Shown piece after piece: positions 60,101 through 64,000 of a DNA stretch of 64,000 nucleotides. The notes beneath the pieces are model-generated. The model worked only from the letters and a program-made list of their open reading frames with translations, did not search any database and had not been told where the DNA came from. Origin of the DNA: Plazaster borealis (Eukaryota > Echinodermata > Asteroidea > Forcipulatida > Labidiasteridae); NCBI GenBank assembly GCA_021014325.1, contig CM037457.1:6678721-6742720 (forward strand). The letters run 5' to 3'. Every line of letters begins with the position of its first letter. Positions within the stretch are counted from its first letter, which is position 1. Position numbers and translations under genes: made by a program.

Positions 60101-60717
60101 CAAGACACTTAACTATAATTTTCAAAAATAATGTCATCCAAGGATAAGGTAAAATTAACAATTCTGAACCCAGCAGGCATGGAGTTCATGACACAATGAA
60201 TATGTGAACGAAGTTTCAGCTTCCTCCATCACTATAAATATGAAACTATTTTGTTTAATACAAATATTCGCAATGGTACGTGACCTTTATAAATTATACC
60301 GTCGCGTTGTAGTAGTAGTATGCAACGGAGGAGTCCAGCCTGGGCTAATAAATGTAAACCAACCTCATGTTCAGGGAGTACACCGAATGGAGAGCAAGCA
60401 GAGAAAGAAATTATCATAATTTTCACAAAACAAGACTCACCTGCCTCACTTATTGTTGCATCACTGCAATGAGCCAAAACAACCCCACAAATACCCAACG
60501 AAATGCCACACGCACATGTCACAATTCTCGACCTCGAATTCCCTCGTGCAAGGTACCTTAGAAAACCCAGTGACCAGAGAGGACCATTGAATTTTCGACT
60601 ACAATGAAAAGGCTTGGCTGTAAATAATAGTTTCTGGTTTAAAGTTCTGTGAATTGAGAATTTAGGTTGAATACGTGAGAGCGATTGAAAAGTTAGGATT
60701 CGCAAGGAGGCTGCCAT
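47880..60717 (-). CDS. CLPB: CLPB (Skd3) mitochondrial AAA+ disaggregase, whole gene (13 coding exons)
   Basis: CLPB/Skd3 is an ATP-driven disaggregase of the mitochondrial intermembrane space; in humans it keeps HAX1 and other proteins soluble. The 13 exons (47880-48158, 49078-49182, 50377-50570, 51125-51281, 52153-52415, 53375-53452, 55112-55226, 55386-55483, 55687-55815, 56716-56819, 58046-58132, 58846-58900, 60441-60717) total 1941 nt, 646 residues plus stop. All phases chain. Layout: basic presequence 1-64; hydrophobic segment 65-83; ankyrin repeats about 94-250; AAA+ core with Walker A GSSGIGKT 310-317, pore loop GYVG 358-361, Walker B VVLFDE 379-384, sensor 1 TSN 423-425, arginine finger in FLGRIN (R490) and sensor 2 GAR 547-549. 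The human protein is 707 or 677 residues; this one matches the form lacking the roughly 30-residue alternative insert between the second and third ankyrin units. I chose ATG 60717 over 60741 for its better start context (AAGATGG). Confidence 0.95.
48187..48208. repeat. (AAATC)n microsatellite in CLPB intron 12
   Basis: Four perfect AAATC units lie just upstream of the exon 13 acceptor on the minus strand. On the transcript they read as GATTT repeats and contribute T-rich sequence near the weak acceptor. Confidence 0.8.
48901..49045. mobile_element. Short TIR element in CLPB intron 12
   Basis: Perfect 18-bp inverted ends, GGGCCTTTCTCAAACCTC and its complement, enclose a 145-bp element. The interior has CTCCGGCTCC repeats opposed by GGAG blocks. 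CTAT flanks both sides (4-bp possible target duplication). Its right edge lies about 30 bp from the exon 12 donor. Confidence 0.8.
49078..49182 (-). CDS. CLPB: CLPB coding exon 12 (sensor 2)
   Basis: This exon encodes residues 520-554 from [12 protein letters not shown] to GARSIKHE. It contains the sensor 2 arginine (R549) in GARS. It is flanked by AAACAG|GCT and GAG|GTAGGG and is phase 0 at both ends. Confidence 0.94.
49620..49821. mobile_element. TTAA-bounded TIR element in CLPB intron 11
   Basis: TTAA lies at both ends (49620-49623, 49818-49821). The 60-bp-plus arms begin GGGGCTGTGTCGTCATGATC and pair with GATCATGACGACACGGCCCC. The short centre contains CGCTCGCTACGCTCTC. No coding capacity is present. 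Confidence 0.87.
50377..50570 (-). CDS. CLPB: CLPB coding exon 11 (arginine finger)
   Basis: This exon encodes residues 455-519, including [26 protein letters not shown] carries the arginine finger (R490) of the second-type AAA+ module. The acceptor is CCTCTCAG|GC and the donor AAG|GTGAAA; it starts with two bases completing a split Gly codon. Confidence 0.94.
51125..51281 (-). CDS. CLPB: CLPB coding exon 10 (sensor 1)
   Basis: This exon encodes residues 403-454 and opens [18 protein letters not shown], followed by the sensor 1 motif MTSN. I placed the donor at ATAG|GTTGGA because the resulting spacing to exon 11 equals that of human CLPB. An alternative GC donor nine bases earlier (GCTG|GCAAGA) keeps the frame but shortens the protein by three residues. 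Confidence 0.88.
51585..51825. repeat. AT-rich minisatellite in CLPB intron 9
   Basis: A unit of about 27-29 bp built on CAATAATCAATACTCAATTG recurs about eight times with substitutions. Looser CAAT/TCA-rich sequence continues to about 52110. There is no coding potential. Confidence 0.85.
52153..52415 (-). CDS. CLPB: CLPB coding exon 9 (Walker A end, pore loop, Walker B)
   Basis: This is the longest internal exon and encodes residues 315-402. It completes Walker A (GKT), then gives [20 protein letters not shown], the pore-loop tyrosine in GYVG, and Walker [15 protein letters not shown]. The first exon bases are GTAAGA right after the acceptor AG, so the junction reads AG|GTAAGA. The donor is GAG|GTAATG. 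Confidence 0.95.
52992..53193 (+). mobile_element. MITE family C, copy 3, in CLPB intron 8
   Basis: The left end CCTGGCCCACTTTCATAG and the right end CTATAAAATTGGACCCTGG are inverted copies. The interior has GAGCAGGATACCAGTTAC and GGCTGGTAAC, matching the copies at 20478-21056 and 31752-31945. Confidence 0.82.
53375..53452 (-). CDS. CLPB: CLPB coding exon 8 (Walker A start)
   Basis: This exon encodes residues 289-315, [20 protein letters not shown] followed by GSSGI. The donor ATCG|GTAAGT splits the next Walker A glycine codon after its first base. The acceptor is TTTTTGTTGCAG. Confidence 0.94.
54196..54280 (-). mobile_element. tRNA-derived SINE head in CLPB intron 7
   Basis: The minus strand carries an A box TGGTCCAGTGG and a B box GGTTCAAATCC at tRNA-like spacing, joined by AGACTGCAGGACTTGCAATC. 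The arms do not fold as a proper tRNA cloverleaf, so this is a SINE promoter remnant and not a functional tRNA gene. A convincing 3' tail is not visible. Confidence 0.6.
54897..55095. mobile_element. Foldback MITE family D, copy 1, in CLPB intron 7
   Basis: The sequence folds about AAAGGACTGAGCC..AAAGGCGAGGTCCTTT, with arms GTTTAAAACCTTGCAGAGTC and the opposed AACCCTTCCGGTTTTAAA, and outer blocks of GAATGAAAGAGT against ACTCTTTTATTTCC. A second copy lies at 57086-57292. Confidence 0.75.
55112..55226 (-). CDS. CLPB: CLPB coding exon 7 (linker into AAA+ module)
   Basis: This exon encodes residues 251-288, [20 protein letters not shown] then [14 protein letters not shown]. The charged [17 protein letters not shown] helix is nearly identical to human CLPB. 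The donor TCTG|GTCAGT is phase 1. Confidence 0.95.
55386..55483 (-). CDS. CLPB: CLPB coding exon 6 (last ankyrin unit)
   Basis: This exon encodes residues 218-250. [20 protein letters not shown] is an ankyrin consensus (GANPLxxN..GHTPLxxA). The acceptor is AATCACAG|GA and the donor GAT|GTACGT. Confidence 0.94.
55687..55815 (-). CDS. CLPB: CLPB coding exon 5 (ankyrin unit)
   Basis: This exon encodes residues 175-218. It contains [20 protein letters not shown] and [11 protein letters not shown], closely matching human [20 protein letters not shown]. The optional human exon that precedes this block is absent between exons 4 and 5. Confidence 0.95.
56045..56098. repeat. Dispersed repeat E, copy 1, in CLPB intron 4
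   Basis: CTGGGCTAGTAAACTGTGC followed by TTTACTTGCCCCCAGGAAG recurs in reverse orientation at about 58444-58500, and a looser version lies at 56280-56360. The boundaries of the family cannot be set from two copies. Confidence 0.65.
56477..56492. repeat. Poly-G tract in CLPB intron 4
   Basis: An uninterrupted run of at least 16 G is present (C on the transcript strand). Such tracts can form G-quadruplexes and are prone to length error. Confidence 0.85.
56716..56819 (-). CDS. CLPB: CLPB coding exon 4 (ankyrin unit)
   Basis: This exon encodes residues 141-174. [18 protein letters not shown] is an ankyrin helix-turn with high similarity to human [18 protein letters not shown]. The acceptor is CACCCTCAG and the donor CATG|GTAAAG. 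Confidence 0.94.
57086..57292. mobile_element. Foldback MITE family D, copy 2, in CLPB intron 3
   Basis: A palindrome centred on CGTCTTCGGCTC, with arms GTTTAAAACCTAGCAGGGTC and the opposed GACCCTGCTGATTTTAAAC. It shares its arm and outer blocks with the copy at 54897-55095. Confidence 0.78.
58046..58132 (-). CDS. CLPB: CLPB coding exon 3 (ankyrin unit)
   Basis: This exon encodes residues 111-140. [20 protein letters not shown] carries the HPLGWTAL ankyrin core, matching human [15 protein letters not shown]. The acceptor is TATCTACAG and the donor ACAG|GTTGGT, phase 2 at both ends. Confidence 0.95.
58444..58500. repeat. Dispersed repeat E, copy 2 (reverse), in CLPB intron 2
   Basis: CCCAGGGGCAAGTAAAGAGC followed by ACAGTTTACTAGCCCAGT is the reverse complement of the block at 56045-56098 with several differences. 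Confidence 0.65.
58846..58900 (-). CDS. CLPB: CLPB coding exon 2 (first ankyrin helix)
   Basis: A 55-nt exon that encodes residues 93-111, [18 protein letters not shown], the start of the first ankyrin unit. Flanking ATCCATCAG and ACA|GTAAGT sites and matching phases (1 in, 2 out) support it despite its small size. Confidence 0.88.
59503..59568 (+). mobile_element. SINE head (tRNA-like), split from its tail by a palindrome
   Basis: TGGCCGAGTAG (A-box match, 59504-59514 region) and GGTACGAATC (B-box match with one change, 59560-59569) are at tRNA spacing. The head resembles tRNA-Ser/Leu. The matching tail lies at 60067-60122, on the far side of the inserted palindrome. Confidence 0.6.
59569..60066. 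mobile_element. 498-bp near-perfect palindromic element with four internal hairpins
   Basis: The arm 59569-59680 (112 bp) is the exact reverse complement of 59949-60066 except for one 6-bp insertion (a triplet-like CTA repeat). The arms begin CTAGACCCAGTAACTGG. The centre also pairs: CCTGTCAAATTTTAGACG (about 59750-59767) against CGTCTAAAATTTGACAGG (about 59876-59893). Nested in it are four hairpins of about 46 bp with stem GTGCCCTGCCTCAACCG, at 59706-59751, 59769-59813, 59828-59873 and 59891-59937, spaced about 62 bp. The boundary reads either TA or CTAG on each side. No coding capacity is present. Its near-identity between arms implies recent insertion or gene conversion. Confidence 0.9.
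60067..60122 (+). mobile_element. SINE tail, continuation of the head at 59503-59568
   Basis: CACCTGTGTCCTTGAGCAAG followed by ACACTTAACTATAATT is a motif common in the 3' parts of tRNA-derived SINEs of fish and marine invertebrates. Joined to the head by removing the palindrome, it gives a SINE of about 120 bp in the expected order. Confidence 0.6.
60441..60717 (-). CDS. CLPB: CLPB coding exon 1 (presequence and hydrophobic segment)
   Basis: This exon encodes residues 1-92. The N-terminus [20 protein letters not shown] has no acidic residues and is rich in Arg, Ser and Leu, as in a mitochondrial presequence. Residues 65-83 ([19 protein letters not shown]) form one hydrophobic segment; in human CLPB the corresponding segment is removed by the protease PARL to activate the enzyme, and I infer the same here. 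The donor GCAG|GTGAGT is phase 1. Confidence 0.9.
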
Positions 60718-60741
60718 CTTGATTTGATATAGCGCCACCAT

Positions 60742-62423
60742 GTGACGTCCTGCACGAATGATTATTTGCTCGTCCAGCGCCTTGGGTTGGGGGCGGGCTT
60801 GTTATGAAGTTATTTTTATTTTTTTTTATTAAAGGGGAAAAAGAAGAAAAAAATCCGCGCGTCTGATTGTTGTGTACATCTTTAGGCCATACGTGGAACT
60901 AAATGACAAAATTTCTTACATGGGATCAAAATGTGAGGGTGTGATTGGAAGGAATAATTATGGAGTGCGACATCCCAGACAAAAAACCTCCAGTTTATAA
61001 ACTTTTGACCTCAAACATTATAAATCGATTTATGTCTTGTCAGTAATGGAGCATGTTTGTATTGTGCGTATTTTGGATTTGATAAATCGCAGTAACTGTT
61101 ACTTGGGGAGCGCCTTTCTTCGCGCACGTTGCAGACGGATATTGGGCTACAATAGCCTAAGGCCTATTACAGATCATTATTGATTAACGTTTCAAGTTAA
61201 TAACAAGTATGTTTCACGGTTAGATAATGTTGTTCATTTAGGTTTTGCCTTATTTATAATACCGTGTATGCTCTTTCTTAGTACCATTTTATGCATAATT
61301 ATTGATTGAGTGAATATTTCTTCAACTTCCCTACTCCCAAGTGCCGGTCCCTAAAAAGATGGAACAAAAAAGTAACATTAAAAAAACATGTTGGCCTACG
61401 TGTTGTCTGATTATTAACTATACATTCAATTTGTAATTTGACTTTATCGATTGTTATTAACTTGCAGTATGATTTAATATCAAAATGACGGGCATTGTTT
61501 CCTCGATCAAATTGTACACACTGAGAAAGTAAACACATCCAAACATTTCAATAAAACAAAAACAAACAGGAAACGAAGAATTCCTGCAATGTTAAAGCTT
61601 TAGTTCAAGTGCAAATTGTTTTCGTTCCTTAATTTATTGATAATCTTATCGAGGATTTGGTTCACATCTGCTCATTTTCACGAATTATAGTGAAAAGACA
61701 GTATGGTGTGCGAACTTTGCCATATGTGTTGCTTGCTAACGTAAGTACCCAAGACTAAAGACCTGATGGTGTTTGCGATGGAAAGTGAACCTGTCATAAA
61801 TCGGCACAAATTAGGAGTATCTGGCAAGGCGTGCTTCTATATTTGCACAAGTCCACAATCCTTTATAGATCAGTCAATAAACGAGTCTCACAACATCTTA
61901 AAGTGATACTGCGCAGGCCTATACCTCTTGACGTTGACGTTTAAGAGTGTAAAACTGAGACGAGGGGCAGAGCAGAGTTCGTGTGTCTTGCAGCTGAAGT
62001 TCCGGATATTGGTTTTTATGACCACATCGGAGCTTCCTCTCTCTTGCCCATCAAATAGACACTGAGACTGGTAGTGGGATGTCATATAGCGTTGAATGTT
62101 GCTCTAAATTGCTTTAGGAATTGATACATTGTTACTACTTCAGAAGTGAATAGTGTTTGGACTTTGCAACATCAGTTCAAGATCGAGAAGGAAAAAAACC
62201 CAACAAATTCTGCAATGGGGAAAAAGTATAGACTGCCAATTCGTGTCTGAGCCAAAATGACCGCGGGAAGATATCATATTGCCATACAGGTTACTCATTG
62301 ATCTTTTAGTTTGATCATGCATTCACTCACGTTGTAGTAGTCCAAAGAAGCACCCACGCCATTGTAGGCAAGACAAACATAATTATAGAGACAGCCCGAC
62401 CTAATAGGTGGACAAGAGACAAG
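60742..62423. promoter_or_regulatory. Divergent intergenic region between CLPB and the GPCR gene
   Basis: About 1.7 kb separates the two divergent start codons. No TATA box is obvious beside CLPB; a GTGACGTCC CRE-like motif spans the upstream ATG at 60741. The rest is AT-rich. No gene or repeat is recognisable. The GPCR transcript may include an upstream non-coding exon that cannot be seen here. Confidence 0.45.
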
Positions 62424-63548
62424 ATGGCTGCCGCATTTGTTTCGACTTCAGGGAAAATCTGCATGGACTCAACTTTGAATTATTCCCATGACGAGGAAGC
62501 GGCAATGGGGCTTCTGTATTATCCAGAGGACCACATCATTGTCCCCGTCGTTATGTCCGCGGTCATGGCATTCGGCCTGTTGACCAATATAGCCTTCTTG
62601 CTCGTCGTGGTTCGAGTTCATCGCATGCGGACTGCTACCAACCACTACCTAGTTCAGATCGCACTGTCAGATATGGTGTTTCTCATCTTTGGAGCTGGTG
62701 CCAGGATCTTGTACTTCAAAGCCTCCCCAGTGGCCTCAGATAAAAGGATAACAGGAGCAGCTGGCTGCATTATTATCCCCTTCTTAAATTCCATTGCTTA
62801 TTTTGCCTCCTTATTCTTCACGGCTCTGGTGACACGAGAGAAATTCCTTGCCATCTGTAGACCATTGGAGCACCGGATGCTGAGAGGCCGTCGCCGCATC
62901 GTTAGATTAACCTTATCCGTGTGGTGTGTTGCTTTCTTGATTTCGGCCACCCTTATACCTGCGTCTTGTTTGTTCGAGCCCTTCTGCATCAAATGGCCTG
63001 AAGTATGGACCAATAAGACCGACTTCCCCGACACCGCAGCAAACTGTAATCCACTCTCACAAAAGTGGGTATGGTACAACGATTCCATGCAAACTGTTCC
63101 ATTCTTTCTTACGATGTTCTTGACTATTTCCATGTGCATCACCATCCTCAGAAACCCACACTTTCGGGTAGCGCCGGCCCGGGACGGACAGCACCTCGGC
63201 CCGGCCACCGCCCGTAAGATTCGCACTCGCAATCAAATCACGATCATGCTGGTGGTGAACGGGTTGGTTTGTTTCAGCCTACTCGCCCCCTTCGAGTGCT
63301 CGTCCATCGCAGCCTGGCTACGGACCCTCGTTCCCCATCCCTTGCTAAGAGACGACCAATTTAATCTGAGCACACAGATAGTAAGGAACCTGGCGTACCT
63401 CCAGGCGGCCATCAACCCTATTGTGTACTACGTGGTACATCCATGTTACAGAAGTGCCTTCTTCGAGTTATTTAAGAGGTCCACAAGATTTGATCTGACC
63501 GGAAATAAAAAAGCACAATCAACCCAGCTTTGTGTTACTGTGGCTTGA
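62424..63548 (+). CDS. Class A (rhodopsin-like) GPCR, peptide-receptor type, intronless
   Basis: A 374-residue seven-helix receptor in one exon; start context GACAAGATGG is strong. TM1 spans about 38-64 with N55 in GLLTN; TM2 has the conserved Asp in IALSDM (D83); C115 at the top of TM3 probably bridges to an ECL2 cysteine (C208). TM3 ends TREKFLAICRP, so the usual Asp-Arg-Tyr is Glu139-Lys140-Phe141. TM4 is about 159-181, TM5 222-242, TM6 269-296 with Leu in place of the toggle Trp two residues before P289, and TM7 ends NPIVY (331-335). N-linked sites occur at N19, N197, N220 and N314. The layout resembles neuropeptide receptors (TRH/FMRFamide-type) that have multiplied in echinoderms; the ligand is unknown. 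Intronless structure is common in such expansions. Confidence 0.92.
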   Translation: MAAAFVSTSGKICMDSTLNYSHDEEAAMGLLYYPEDHIIVPVVMSAVMAFGLLTNIAFLLVVVRVHRMRTATNHYLVQIALSDMVFLIFGAGARILYFKASPVASDKRITGAAGCIIIPFLNSIAYFASLFFTALVTREKFLAICRPLEHRMLRGRRRIVRLTLSVWCVAFLISATLIPASCLFEPFCIKWPEVWTNKTDFPDTAANCNPLSQKWVWYNDSMQTVPFFLTMFLTISMCITILRNPHFRVAPARDGQHLGPATARKIRTRNQITIMLVVNGLVCFSLLAPFECSSIAAWLRTLVPHPLLRDDQFNLSTQIVRNLAYLQAAINPIVYYVVHPCYRSAFFELFKRSTRFDLTGNKKAQSTQLCVTVA

Positions 63549-64000
63549 TATAGGAACCAATGACTGTGGGGGAAATTACAAACATGTAGATGGTGCAACT
63601 CATCATGGTCATGCTTGTCTAGAATAGCCAGTGGGTGGACAGTTGCATGCTCAAAATGTATACGGTACGCAGTAAAAAACACACAATGTTACATTTCGCA
63701 CCAAAAAACGCCAGTGTCTCTTTAGGCAAAGTAAAGTGAAACATAATGATTGTGTTTTGAGAGAAAGTACAGAAGCAAGAGAACAATATGCAAGCCAACA
63801 ATCTGACATCATCTATATGGATGTACAAGGGTCCCAGTCTCTGAACAATGCGCAAGCCAACAATTTTTCACATCTATTATGGATGTACGAGGGTACCAGT
63901 GTCTGAAGTGCTAAAAGTGTTGGTCATCAGAACGTCAATGCCAAAAGACTACAATGATCGAGGTGTACAACAACTCAACTACAATCCCGGCCAAAATGCT
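63549..64000. other. 3' flank of the GPCR gene
   Basis: No AATAAA is visible within the first 200 bases past the stop, so the polyadenylation site is not fixed. The distal part holds a tandem duplication. No other gene is seen. Confidence 0.4.
63781..63904. repeat. 62-bp tandem duplication
   Basis: The unit beginning GAACAATATGCAAGCCAACA (63781-63842) repeats at 63843-63904 with about ten differences. It lies in the 3' flank of the GPCR gene. Confidence 0.8.

Noticed and set aside
47880..60717. Bacterial ClpB or contaminant origin for the AAA+ gene
   Set aside because: The gene has spliceosomal introns, ankyrin repeats and a mitochondrial presequence, all features of animal CLPB/Skd3 and not of bacterial ClpB, which has two AAA+ modules.

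Overview
This is animal nuclear DNA. Genes are sparse, GT-AG introns are present, the background is AT-rich, and short inverted-repeat transposons are abundant. Protein similarity to vertebrates and the type of repeats suggest a deuterostome. An echinoderm, probably a sea star, fits best, but that is recognition from memory and not proof.

Three protein-coding genes can be supported. (1) At the left edge, minus strand, is the first coding exon (5201-5459) of a Phox2-type paired-like homeobox gene. It has the family's N-terminal signature and a phase-1 donor. The homeobox exons are not in the 5.2 kb to its left, so they must lie beyond base 1. (2) At 47880-60717, minus strand, is a complete CLPB/Skd3 gene, the ankyrin-repeat AAA+ protein disaggregase of the mitochondrial intermembrane space. 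I resolved 13 coding exons; all splice phases chain without a break into a 646-residue product, and two AATAAA signals follow the stop. (3) At 62424-63548, plus strand, is an intronless 374-residue class A (rhodopsin-like) GPCR of peptide-receptor type, with an unusual Glu-Lys-Phe in place of Asp-Arg-Tyr. CLPB and the GPCR are divergently arranged about 1.7 kb apart.

The roughly 42 kb between Phox2 exon 1 and the CLPB polyadenylation site contains no recognisable gene. It is AT-rich DNA with short GC-richer islands and at least ten non-autonomous mobile elements. A long gene-free region upstream of a developmental transcription factor is what a regulatory landscape looks like, but no enhancer can be proven from sequence alone. 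The mobile elements include four different MITE families bounded by TTAA, one of which inserted inside another repeat; a TIR element bounded by TA; a SINE with a tRNA-like promoter and (AAAT)n-like tail; a minisatellite enclosed in an inverted repeat; and two copies of a stem-loop motif like that seen near the ends of Penelope-like retroelements.

The CLPB introns also hold many repeats. The most striking is a nearly perfect 498-bp palindrome in intron 1 (59569-60066). Its arms contain four phased hairpins, and it has split a tRNA-derived SINE. No wholly new gene system was found. The observations most worth following are this palindrome, a recursive-splicing-like AG|GTAAG junction at the CLPB Walker A exon, the atypical GPCR motifs, and the convergence of several MITE families on the same TTAA-AGG termini.
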